This document shows, one piece after another, positions 10,836 to 21,199 of a stretch of 64,000 bases of DNA (position 1 is its first letter; each line of letters begins with the position of its first letter). This DNA is from Ascidia mentula (Eukaryota > Chordata > Ascidiacea > Phlebobranchia > Ascidiidae). Position numbers and translations under genes: made by a program. The stretch spans positions 2,795,001 to 2,859,000 of the forward strand of contig OX387199.1 of NCBI GenBank assembly GCA_947561715.1, given 5' to 3'. The notes below the pieces were generated by a model, which had not been told where the DNA came from, made no database searches, and saw only the letters and a list, made by a program, of their open reading frames with translations.

Positions 10836-11663
10836 ATGTCAAAAGCAAAAGTAGCTGTTGTTACTGGTTCCAACAAAGGAATAGGGCTGGCAATTGTTCA
10901 AGCTCTTTGCACTAAGTTCCAAGGAGATGTGTATTTGACTGCAAGAAATGTCGAGCGTGGCCAAGAAGCTTTGAAAAGCCTGGAGAAAGAAGGAATGAAA
11001 GCAAAATTTCATCAGTTGGATATTGATAATGAAGAGAGTATCAAAGCCTTACATGATCACATGGTGTCCACATACGGTGGTATTGATGTTCTGATTAACA
11101 ATGCTGGTATGGCATACAAAAATGCAGACACAACTCCATTTGGTAAGCAGGCTAAAGATACCATCAATACAAATTTCTTCAGTACACTAAAGGCAAGCAA
11201 CATCCTGATTCCAATTGTAAGACCTGGTGGAAGAGTGGTCAATGTGTCAAGTTTCGGAAGTGTCATGTCATTGAAGAAATGCAGCCCTGAACTACAAAAG
11301 GAATTTCGCTCTGATAGTATTACAGAGGAGCAGTTGATTAAAAGGATGAATGAGTTTGTTGATCTTGCTGTGGAGGGAAGCCATGAGAAAAATGGTTGGT
11401 CCAACAGTGCCTATGGTGTGTCAAAAATTGGGGTGACTGTTATGTCAAGAATCCATGCAAGGTTGTTGCATCAACAAGGTAAAGATGACATTCTGCTGAA
11501 TGCATGTTGTCCAGGTTGGGTTCGCACAGATATGGCTGGCCCTAAAGCACCCAAATCACCAGCTGAAGGTGCTGAAACACCAGTTTATCTGGCTCTCTTG
11601 CCCGAAGGTGCAACTGAACCACATGGGCAATTTGTGTCAGATAAAAAAATGCAAGAATGGTAG
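10836..11663 (+). CDS. carbonyl reductase-like SDR, copy 5
   Basis: Single-exon, 275-aa CBR1-type SDR and last member of the array. Motifs: TGSNKGIG, NNAG, VVNVSS, YGVSK, CCPGW and PVYLALLP. It differs from copy 4 at 14 residues by my count, all after about residue 110 (for example a changed loop before the YGVSK helix). The proximal AATAAA present after copies 3 and 4 has decayed here to AAATTAAT. The next good signal is in the sequence CACAATAAACAAC near 12090, so the 3' end may be longer. The last ~80 bp before the ATG resemble those of copies 3 and 4. Confidence 0.96.
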   Translation: MSKAKVAVVTGSNKGIGLAIVQALCTKFQGDVYLTARNVERGQEALKSLEKEGMKAKFHQLDIDNEESIKALHDHMVSTYGGIDVLINNAGMAYKNADTTPFGKQAKDTINTNFFSTLKASNILIPIVRPGGRVVNVSSFGSVMSLKKCSPELQKEFRSDSITEEQLIKRMNEFVDLAVEGSHEKNGWSNSAYGVSKIGVTVMSRIHARLLHQQGKDDILLNACCPGWVRTDMAGPKAPKSPAEGAETPVYLALLPEGATEPHGQFVSDKKMQEW

Positions 11664-12180
11664 TTTAACATTTTGCCTTGAAAAAAGAATGCAGAAATGG
11701 TAATTCACATTTTTTTAGTTTAGAATGATCATTTATCTAATTCCTTACATTTAAAATTAATTGCTGGGCTTGTTTGAACTGTGTTATTATGATTTCCATT
11801 TGTACGAAGCATGAACTATTTCTGTTTTTCCCCAAACGCAACAGAAATACCTGTAACCTGAGATAATGTTGGTGTTGTACAAATTGTACTTGGGGTTTTG
11901 CTTCTTGTTTCACATACTAATTGAATTCGGCATATTGCTGAACAAGGTACATCTTTATCCCTTTCATTTCAAAAATGCACTTGCTCAGTATATTTTTAGT
12001 TTTGTATTATTTTGAAATGCCAAAGTTCCAATGAAACTGGTTTTTTTGAGATCTGGTATTTCAATGTTGTCCTGACAATTGTTTTTAACACAATAAACAA
12101 CATAATTTAGATTAGAAATATACATAAAATTTGTGTATATTATTAGTTTCGCTGGCATCACAGTTAGTCATTGCACCTAA

Positions 12181-12275
12181 TTTTTCCTGACACGTTGGAT
12201 GGAGATCTAAAATCATCCTCCCGGCAAGGTTCAAGTCACAACTCTGGGCTGTAACAAGGCCCAATACTCGAGGCC
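12181..12275 (-). mobile_element. tRNA-derived SINE relic (unit 3)
   Basis: Third, more diverged copy of the same SINE relic. It ends exactly where the hAT MITE at 12275 is inserted. Confidence 0.6.
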
Positions 12276-12424
12276 AGTGGTTCTTAACTGGTGAAAAATG
12301 GGAAATTTAACATATATATAGCGAAATTTGCAACAATTAAATTCTTTGTTAAAAAATCTAATGGGAAATAAGAATTCCGTTAAAACTGAATGTGGGAAAT
12401 GAGACAAAAAGGTTGGAACCCCTG
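12275..12424. mobile_element. hAT-type MITE
   Basis: The ends are CAGTGGTTCTTAACTGG and GGTTGGAACCCCTGG (imperfect terminal inverted repeats of the hAT CAGTGG type). The flanking 8-mers ctcgaggc and gtctagac match at 5 of 8 positions, a decayed target duplication. The two paralogous SDR units lack this insert, which confirms that it is an insertion. Confidence 0.7.
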
Positions 12425-13301
12425 GTCTAGACGGTATCTTAATTAAATCCCACTAATTAAGTTTTGGAGTTGATCTGCATTAATTAGGAATGTGTTGGAC
12501 CGAATCTGGATGTTAGAATTCGGCCGTACAGTAGGTGTTTTTTTAATTTTGTGATTCCCTTTTTTCACTAAATTCGCCCTATGTTCAGGCATTTTTTCAA
12601 CCAAAGTTTCAATAACACCCACCACCAATAGAGTTAGCTTAAAATCGCCTTAGCAACCGCCAGTGCAACTGTGCTCATTCAAGCTAAACATTGGCACCCA
12701 TGCATAACCTATTGCATTGTTTCTGTAACGTAGAAGAGTTCGAGAAAGGACATTTCACATGATTTTTAAAGTTTTACCCATCGTAAATTTAATATCGTTT
12801 CTTCCCAGCACAAGTTCCCAACGGCGATCTTCCAGTAAATATAAGAATTGCAATTTTTTTTCTTTTCATGTGACTCGACAAAGGCAGGCATAATTACCAT
12901 CTTGTTACGTAGCAGTTGACGTGGCAAGCATGTAGAATGGACACAAGTTCGGTAAAGCGAACGAATGTGATGAAATGACTTGCCAGCGAGGCGTGTGAAC
13001 ATATTTTAAAACACTAAACTGCGTTTACGCTAGCACGGTTGTCGCAAGTGACGTAACATTATGGCTATTTTGCACGCTCTTGTGATAACAGTTATCAAGT
13101 CCTTGAAGTGTTAATTTCGAGCATGCTTTTTTCAATTAAGATTCGCATTTTTTAACTTTGCTTCCGCAGAGGACACCAAACAATTTTGTGCTGTTGTTGT
13201 CTTTTGGGCACTTTGAGAAACAACACGCAATTGCATATGTTCAACACAGTTTATTAAAAATCACGATTATTCAACACACTAATTTTGAGATTTTCTGGAT
13301 C
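12425..13301. other. intergenic spacer, nothing recognised
   Basis: Spacer between the convergent ends of the SDR array and the small-peptide genes. The minus-strand frames at 12443-12628 and 12766-13002 show no domain and no supporting splice structure. Confidence 0.5.
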
Positions 13302-13949
13302 TCATTTGATTTGTTTGCCTTTGGGTTTGAGAACACCAGTTGGGGCGATGTCACCGAATCTGCAGAAAACAAACAATATTAGCATTCGTAAAAAACATGC
13401 AATAAAATCAAAAAATATTTTGCACACTTTACTTACCCCAAGCACAAACTTGTTGCCAAGGCGAGAACGAGGAGAGACAGAAGAAGATGAAGATTTATCT
13501 TTTGGTTCTGCAATAAAACCAAACATTTAACATGGCGTACTGAAAGAATACAACCGCTTTTGTGCGTGAAAAACACCTGAAATTAAAAGGCACAAAATCG
13601 CCGTATATGGAACAAAACACAAAACGTTTAAAGGTGGTGTTTCGTGGAACACAATCACTAACTCTTCTTGTACGGTAACTTGATGTTTTTTGTAATTAAT
13701 GCAAACATAATGTTTCTGAAAAGCGTTTTATTGCATGTATTGCAGAATTTGGTTAAGATGTAGTTTTATTTGTGTACAAACCTCCGCCCCTCCAGTACGT
13801 CTTGAAGTGTCACCCTCCCACCACTTTGATCTGCATTTTAAAAGATTGGAAAAGAAAAATTGGTAACTTTCTTCAAATTTTTAGGCAACTCACCCCAAGC
13901 AATAGCTTGCTAACGATGCCAGAAAGAGAATCTTCAACACAAGCTTCAT
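13302..13949 (-). CDS. small secreted/membrane peptide gene, copy 2, 4 exons
   Basis: Unrecognised 77-aa protein. The exons on the minus strand are 13949-13894, 13830-13782, 13507-13437 and 13359-13302, with phases 2, 0, 2 at the three junctions, the same as in copy 1. Exon 1 encodes a good signal peptide, MKLVLKILFLASLASYCLG. Exon 2 encodes a short SKWWEGDTSRRTGGAE. Exon 3 encodes a second hydrophobic stretch that also ends in SLCLG at the same splice phase. Exon 4 encodes FGDIAPTGV followed by a basic tail (KPKGKQ). Exons 1+2 and 3+4 look like an internal duplication of a two-exon module. Exon 3 has no ATG in this copy, so it must be joined to something upstream, which supports one four-exon gene. 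The function is unknown; a short secreted peptide precursor or small membrane protein would fit. Confidence 0.6.
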
Positions 13950-14644
13950 ACTTTACTTTACAATTTAGCGTCACGATTGGTCAGGAATATACGAAGTAAG
14001 CAAATGGCTGACAACTAAACAAAATCAACCTTCTTATTCTGGTGAGTTTAGGACAATGTGGCGTTTGGGCCGCCAACCATGCTGTATTGTCTTGCTTAGT
14101 CAAAAAAAGTTTCTTGCAAGGGAAGTCGGTTTATTGTTACACCATGGGTCTAATTACCACAACCGGAAAGGTTATTTGAGGTTAATAATCCTGATTACTG
14201 CGAAAACCTATCGCTTTACTTGTTATTTTCCTTTTAGCCACTTGCAAAGCTTGTAGCGGGAAAGCGGTTTGCGGTGATATATTGGTCACCAGGGTTTGCC
14301 TTGCTCTACAGCCAATATATTTAAAAAAGGTAATTTGTGCCACTTCTTGCCGTCTTTATGTAAAGTGGCCGCGGGGACACATTCGCTGAAAGTGCTGGTA
14401 CAGTTTTTGTGTGCTTACATACTACATTTATATTTGCTGATTTCTTCAAACAAAAGTTCCATCCTACTGAATCAAGTTTATAACCGCGTTTTTTTCAGAT
14501 AATTGCCCTAATTGTGACGTTGAAACGGATTGATATATTGAACTTAAACATTAGTTTTTGGTCTTTTGTCACTTCACATTATAACACGCTGACAATACTT
14601 TTTCGCCAAGATTTATTTAACTCAAAATTTTAACACACAAGTAT

Positions 14645-15589
14645 TTAAGACATCAGAGCAACCGCATTTTTCGCAGGCACGGATTTGGAATGTGGAACAC
14701 CACTGGGGGCGCTGTCACCAAACCTGTACAAAACAAGTAACAACAAATCGGTCAAAGCAATGGCAAAAAAACAAAACGGTATTCCACACTTAAACTTACC
14801 CCATGCACAAACTCGTGGCGAGAGCAAGAACGAGTAGAGACATCAAGAGCGGAATGTTTATTGCTTGATTCTGTGATAAAAGTACTTATAGTTTAATAAT
14901 GCACATGGATAATAATGTAACACATTTTGTGCGTGGGTGACGCGACTACATTATGCTTGAATAAGACATATACTTATCAGTGTTATCAAACTGTTTAAAG
15001 TATAGAAATTAAAAGTCGCAAAACACTCGTACTCCGAACAAAACCGAAACCATACATATATTATGCATAGCATAAACGTTAGTACGTGCGGCAAATCACG
15101 AATTAAACATCAAATTAAGCCTGACGGTGTCTAAACGAATCGTTATCGAGAACCTAACATATCCAACCCGATCTCATAATACGCTTGTTTTTTATATAAA
15201 GCAGCCTGCGCCAAACCCAAGCATGTAAAGAGAATGTTCAAGTTGTTCTATAACAAAAAAAAAAACAAGCAATAATTTGATCCTTGATCAAATGAAAGTA
15301 ATTACATTTGATGTTAGAGAAATAAACATATATCTATAAAACTATCGAGCAGAGACCTGTTGTTGTTGCGAAAAAGTAGAATGGAAAATACCAATAAACA
15401 TTTACATACCTCCGCCGCTGAAGTTCTTACCGGTGGAGGCACTTTATTTTCGTCGAGCCACCACTGAAACCTGCATGTGTATAGTTTTGTCAAAATTCAT
15501 GCGTAACCTACTGAACTGTTTTATGCGACTCACCCCAAGCAATGGCTTGTCAACAAAGCGAGAAGGAGAACATTCAAAATAAACTTCAT
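14645..15589 (-). CDS. small secreted/membrane peptide gene, copy 1, 4 exons
   Basis: Unrecognised 88-aa protein, tandem paralogue of the gene at 13302-13949. The exons on the minus strand are 15589-15534, 15470-15410, 14870-14800 and 14723-14645, with identical phases and nearly identical exon sizes. Exon 1: signal peptide MKFILNVLLLALLTSHCLG. Exon 2: FQWWLDENKVPPPVRTSAAE. Exon 3: NQAINI followed by a hydrophobic stretch ending in TSLCMG. Exon 4: FGDSAPSGVPHSKS and a short tail ending at the stop at 14645. Shared features with copy 2 are the WW pair, the terminal Ala-Glu of exon 2, the Asn-Gln start of exon 3 and FGD-x-AP-x-GV. Exon 3 contains an internal ATG here, so an alternative shorter secreted product is possible. 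Confidence 0.6.
15185..15245 (-). pseudogene. possible relic or alternative exon in the peptide gene
   Basis: After a pyrimidine-rich GTTATAG acceptor on the minus strand, the phase-0 frame reads NNLNILFTCLGLAQAALY and then runs to a stop. It resembles the hydrophobic exons 1 and 3 of the surrounding gene but has no donor in the equivalent place. It may be a decayed duplicate exon or an alternative last exon. Confidence 0.25.
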
Positions 15590-16520
15590 ACTTTTCAAAG
15601 CTAATTTTGGGATGAGGCAACAGCAGCGTAAAAAGGCCTTGAGAATGAACGAAGTTGGTTTAATATATGGCAACAAAATCCACCTCCACCTTCTCGCAAC
15701 GACTTGCTGCGTTATGAAAAAAGTTTCTCTCAAGGGAAGTCGCCTATATTATTACAGTGGGTCTAATTACCACGGAGGAAATATTAATCAAGGTTTTTTT
15801 GGCGTGGGAACACGGGTTTGTAAAACAAACACCTCGCCTGCAAGCGTGCACAACCTGCAACACTATAGGTTAAAATTTACTGCAAAAGTAATATTATACT
15901 GCAGCGTTGCGTGATGGCTAATGTGTTGTTCGTTATTTGGCGCCACTAGTGGTATTTTGCCCCTCATTGGATTTGCGCCGGTGTTTCAACAGTATAGTGA
16001 ATTACCGCAGTTGCCACGTGCGTGTTTATTTTGACTCGTGTTTGCATAATGCCGCGTTTTTACTATCTTGGGACAGACAGTACAATGGATCCCTGAAGAA
16101 AAACTAAAATATGGAACTGCTTCAATGCGGCTGTAGATTTCCGAAATCACTCAGCCTCAAAGCAAACGATAGAATTTATCGGCTTTCCCTTGATATTTTC
16201 GCCTGATCTATCTAGTCAGTCAGACTACCGAGGAAAGACTCTGATTGTATCGTTGCGTGAGTCTACTGCCTTCTTTTGAACTCATATTGAATAAATATGT
16301 ACGTTTTATTGCGAAAAGAGAAAAAAGGCAATGACACAGCAGTTACTGCCGGATATGAACATAATGCACTGTGTCGATCGTTACATTAGTACCCCGAAGT
16401 TATTATATTGAACAAATTTATCGACAAGCAGCTCTGGTGATGCAAAGAAACCGCGCACGCAAAGTAGGTTACTATTTTGTAAAAATTATTATATTTTATA
16501 TATGTGCAAAAAGAGGCATA
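15590..16520. other. intergenic spacer, nothing recognised
   Basis: Region upstream of the small-peptide genes and downstream of the BIR/RING array. The 100-aa frame at 15612-15914 is antisense to the signal-peptide exon and has no domain. Confidence 0.5.
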
Positions 16521-16613
16521 ATAATCATTGAGAGCTGCAGACAGGGTGTACACATTGTTTCGCCCTGTAGGTGTCAATAGCTGCACTGATGAGACCTGCA
16601 GCTCTCAATTATT
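16521..16613. mobile_element. short MITE, 'AGCTGCACTGATGAGACCT' family
   Basis: The ends ATTGAGAGCTGCAG and CTGCAGCTCTCAAT form terminal inverted repeats. The internal AGCTGCACTGATGAGACCT is shared with the elements at 31161 and 32658. This looks like an internally deleted member. Confidence 0.6.
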
Positions 16614-16870
16614 ATATTTTGTTCTGGAATATTTTGTGTTCATGTGCTGAAAAAATGTGGAAAGAATACGTATTGCGGTAGAAAACGTTAACGAGGCACC
16701 TTTTTATAATTTTAACAGAAAAACCAACCAGAGCAGGTAAGATCCGGTTAAATCAGAAACATGATTCTTACGTCGACAATGATTGCTTACTTTACAATGT
16801 ACCATGTTGGATGTGTATCGAGTTTCAACATATCAACAATTGACCAACATAAGCGTAAAAAACACAGCTT

Positions 16871-19377
16871 TCAATACAAAACTGAACACCTTTCAATACT
16901 GGCTTGGCACCTTGGACAGTAGTATATGGCAGGCGAGTTTAGGTAACACTCTTGGCATAGAATTAAATGGCAACACTCGAGGGCAAGAACGTTGGCTGCG
17001 CGTTCGGTACAACGGGTACACTTGATGCGCGAGAGGCGTTCCACATGCTGTGCGTGTGTTGTCGCAGCAGCTTCTGCGAAAAACAGCAAGAGATTTCAAT
17101 AGTAAAAAGGCCGACCCACATTGTAGTTAGCACTGATACGATTGTTAGTCGCGGGCCAGCAATTTTCTTTAAAATTATGAATTTATCCGAAGAAATTGTT
17201 TTAAACTCATCAACATTACAATCTTTGCAATCCGCCTTATTAGGAAGAAACTAAATCTCCGTTTATAGAAATGTTTGTTATTTTTCGTGAAATACCTTTT
17301 TGACTTTTAAACAAAACCTGTAGGTTACAAATCGTATTCACTTGAAGCGAGGCTACCGCAAGTTACATTCATATCAATAACGAAGGGAATAAATTGCCTT
17401 TGGTTGGCGTTAACACTACCTTGATCAATCTCCCTGTGGCAAACGTCTTTGTGCCACGTGGTCGGGTCATTAGCGTGGCGCAGATAGTCAGTTTCCTTGT
17501 GGCAACTAAAATTTTGATATTGCTATTTTAAGTATGAGTAAAAGCTAAGAAGATAAATATTCGTCAAAGCATTGTAATTTTGACTTTTTTTACCTATCCA
17601 AGTGAATGTGAAAAGAAGGTTAAATCAATATTCGTTACGTAAGTCTCGCATTCAGACTTCCAAAAGCGAATTTATACCTGTAACAGGCCAATGTGTACTC
17701 TGCCCCAAGATAATAGAGTCCATCTTTGGCAAATTTGGTGACATCAGTGTATTGAAGCGGAAAATTCATAAAGGTTCCAATACGAAAAGAAAACCTTGCC
17801 ACTGAAACAAGATAACGTATTTTTGAAATAAGTTTGCAGCAATGTTTTTTAAACTAACAACGTTCTTTTTGAGGCTTAACATAAATTTGGATAGTTTCTT
17901 TAGCATCAAAATATAAATATTTGCATCAAAATATGTAGATTAAAAATACCACGAATGGACGAACATCCATCACCGTGAAACTTGCGAGCCATCACATCTT
18001 CGCCGTTATTCAGATTCTTTGAAACGAACTGGCACCTGAGTTTTAAATTGAGGCATGTTTGATGACACACAGGTTTATCTTTGTAATTTGGTTTCAGAAA
18101 ACACGTAGAACGTATAAATAATTTTGCTGAAAAAGGGGAAACGAATGATCATGATTGATGACACACTGCTTTTATCTATGTTACTTTGTTCCACATACAC
18201 ACCGAGTGTATGCATTTTACGATGCAGGCTTTCATAGGTCATATTAATCACATACTTGATGCATTGAATTTCGTCATTTCGTCCGGTGGAAACGAAATTT
18301 AACCGAGCAAGTTGGTGAGCAGGGAGAGCTGCATCATTCGGAAAGTAAAGATAAGTCAGAAGGCGAAGTTGCAGATTAGTCTCGAAGTCGACGTTGTTCG
18401 GTTTTTGCATACACAGCATCTATTCATGCATTATGTAACGAGACAATTAGAACATGCTATTCTATGGCTAAAAACACATTGTAGACATTGACGTATAGGT
18501 TCAACTAACGGCAGTGATCATAAATGAGCCAGAGGTTTTCACAAACACATCAAACGTTTGTAAATTTGCTTGGTGGCGATTTGAGGGCTCAAGTTGAATC
18601 TTGTCTATTCGTCTAACGCGGCTTGAAACGTTTATTGTCTCTAACGCCAACAATGTACTTACGGCCTGTGATACTTGCTGCCGTGTCTCCCAAAGTGTCA
18701 CAAAGATTCTGTGAAACGTCTCGGTGAAAGCAGCGAGAAGAAAACTGGATCTGGTGCGATTTCCCAGGCGGGCGACGAAGGTGAGATCACCGAGAAGTTG
18801 GGCAGCAACAGCAACGTTTTTAACGGTTTCGGAGGTGAGAGATCCTACACAAAGGGGATCACATTAATTATCGGGAAAATGATATCTTTTTTGTTGTAAT
18901 CACACCTTGCAAAGAATTTTTGAGGCCTTGCTTCACAACTTCGGCACGTCGGGCGAAGTCAAAACCTCTGATATTGTGGAGTCCAGCAAAATAAAGCCTT
19001 CCTCGGGAAGATAGGAGGAATGAGCAGATATGCTTTAGACCCCAGTTGTTGGGGCTTGACATCACAATCTCCAACGAACCTTCAGTATCTGTGACGGCAT
19101 AAACAGCAGCAAGAAGAGGGCTGCAATTGGGCGAGCCTGACATTACATTTGCATATTCATCTGTCGCCAATCGTGATGTGTAGCAGAAGTGCTCAGTTCT
19201 TGTCAGATCCATTGGATCAACAAGAGGCGGATTTTCGGGGATTGAAATGTTTAGAGAGGCGATCTCAAAAAGTACGTTGTATGGTCTTTCGACTGAGTTG
19301 ATTTGAATGTCCTGTACCATGGCATTGACTCGGTCGGAGAAAGCCCACTGGCCAGATTCTGTGATAAGCGACATCAT
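16871..19377 (-). CDS. BIR-BIR-RING protein A (IAP-like), 7 exons
   Basis: 438-aa model. The exons on the minus strand are 19377-18906, 18844-18663, 18419-18256, 18035-17950, 17801-17678, 17505-17420 and 17073-16871. The junction phases 1, 0, 2, 1, 2, 1 are the same as in genes B and C. Residues 1-218: unrecognised, probably helical domain. BIR-like 1 at about 237-297: C271-X2-C274-X18-H293-X3-C297. BIR-like 2 at about 304-365: C341-X2-C344-X16-H361-X3-C365. Each BIR is split over two exons. C-terminal RING: C390-X2-C393-X11-C405-X-H407-X3-C411-X2-C414-X9-C424-X2-C427, matching IAP RINGs except for a longer last loop. The RING ligands are complete, so E3 ligase activity is plausible. The BIRs lack the W/GD/E groove residues of caspase- or IBM-binding BIRs, so classical caspase inhibition is doubtful. 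MM at the start leaves two candidate ATGs (19377, 19374). Confidence 0.8.
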
Positions 19378-21199
19378 GGTTTTCTGTTGTCAACCTCACC
19401 GATTCCTAACTTTTCATTCAAATGAGTCTAAAATGAAACAGACGCAATCATTATATTTAGGGCAAAAATAATGACACCGTATTGACACAATACAATAGTT
19501 TTGAGGAACTGGCCTTCTGTCACAATAAACGTGAAAGTAACTTATATGAAAAAACAATGAACTACTCCGGATCGATGAACCCTGTAGGCTGTCGATCGAT
19601 ACCGTATCTATAGTTGCTAAGTAAAACCTTTTTAAGCTCTATGTAAGAGCTGTCTGAAAAAGTTTTATTCAGCAATTATACGAAAAAATCGATAGCGATA
19701 ATAATCGAAAGGAGAAGAGCTCCCCACAGCCATGAGACAGAATGTGATTACGAAGAGCAGCAAACCCCAACGCCCCAATCTTCCCCTTGCTTATAAGATG
19801 TGGACTTTTATTTGGACTTGTAGAATTTTATATCCGGTCACACTGTTTCCGGTTTTGCCCAAATGCCGACAGTTTGGCATATCATGATATATAGGTGCAG
19901 TTTCAAAATTAAGCACACAGATTGCAAACCTAATTGTGTTCCTAAACCTGCGTATACAAGAGGTAATGTTTCACAAAATATGCAAACAAGCTAAAAATAT
20001 CAAAAAAGCACGTCTTATAACAAAAATATTTCAGGTAGAAAAGACACCCAGAGTGTTTTGGATAGAAGAATGCAGGACAGTTTTAGTGAGACAATACATA
20101 CAACTCAAGCAAGCAGCACTCTAAGAAAAGTTTGCTGGCAGCATTAAGCACCACATAAACTGTTTTTTCGGCCATGAATAGCTGAGTTGATTTTTGGTGA
20201 TACAACTCATTGATTTTGATTGTGCTTCATCTGGTCTCTACCATTACCCAGTATGGTGCATTTGTACCATGGTGCCATATGTCAAAAAAGCAAGCAAGTT
20301 AGCACCTTTTTGTGTCGTGGATGTAACAAGTAGAAGAAAAAACAAAAATTTGCAGGTCTGTAAGTAAACTTTGGAAAAAAATGTGAAATAGACAGTTGCA
20401 AGTGTAACACCATAAACAAACAATGATGGCACAACACTCACGTTAAAAAGAATGGCACAACTTAAGAAGGTTTCGAGAATGCTTAGATATACAAGATTGA
20501 CAAGTAAGAATTTTTGTACACAAAAAGGTTACATGAAATCGCAGCTATGTCGTATATGTATATGTGTTGGCTTTGGGCATACAATCGACGAAAAGGTTTT
20601 GGGAATGCAAATAATTTTAGCTATGTAACAATGCTATAAACAAAGTTGTCGGTAGCAGCAAAGACAGTATCAGATGTAAAATAATATTCAGGTATTAATG
20701 TTGCGAATGGGCGACAGATTTAACCATCAAATCCCACTTGGATTTGGAAAAATGCCACATTACCAACCAAGTTTTACGGTTAATTTTGAAAATCAACTCA
20801 AAAAGTAACAAAGAGTACATGAAAATTTCAAATATAGCTGATTACTTATCGGATCTTTGCTATAGTAATTATAAAACAATTGGGCGGTCGAAGATCACAT
20901 ACGGTAGAACTTTTGACAACATTTGCTAAACTAGTGAAAAATTCTTGAACGAGTTGTACCTATCGATTTCAGCACCTTCTCGTTATTAATAGTGAAATTC
21001 CGCCAGCGGAGAAACAGTGAAATGTCGATCGTGGAATTTAACCCAAACCAGCGGAAAAACGGGGCAACAGGAGAAGCAGCTTGCTGTACCAGGCAGAGGT
21101 CTACAAATACGGTTTGCTCGGAGGAAAATGAGTTGTTTTTTTTGACGAGGGTTCGAATCCCGACATAGTTAATGAGATCGTCCTGAAGTTACGTGGCAT
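19378..21199. other. intergenic spacer between BIR/RING genes A and B
   Basis: No gene seen. It would hold the promoter of gene A and the 3' end of gene B. A GGTTCGAATCC box occurs at about 21149 but no tRNA fold goes with it. Confidence 0.5.

Larger units (their letters stand above)
7433..12440 (+). repeat. three 1.63-kb tandem duplication units carrying SDR copies 3-5
   Basis: Unit boundaries are recognisable from the shared 'ttatgcaagc' block at about 7433 and 9062, and again near 10688, giving periods of 1629 and 1627 bp (ATG to ATG: 7580, 9209, 10836). Homology covers the gene, its 3' flank and a SINE relic. The third unit is more diverged downstream and carries an extra hAT MITE. Confidence 0.9.

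Noticed and set aside
15612..15914. 100-codon plus-strand frame
   Set aside because: Directly upstream and antisense to the small-peptide signal exon; composition shows no domain.
21140..21170. GGTTCGAATCCC B box suggesting a tRNA gene
   Set aside because: No A box or pairing acceptor arms are found within 100 bp upstream; probably a chance match or a worn SINE fragment.
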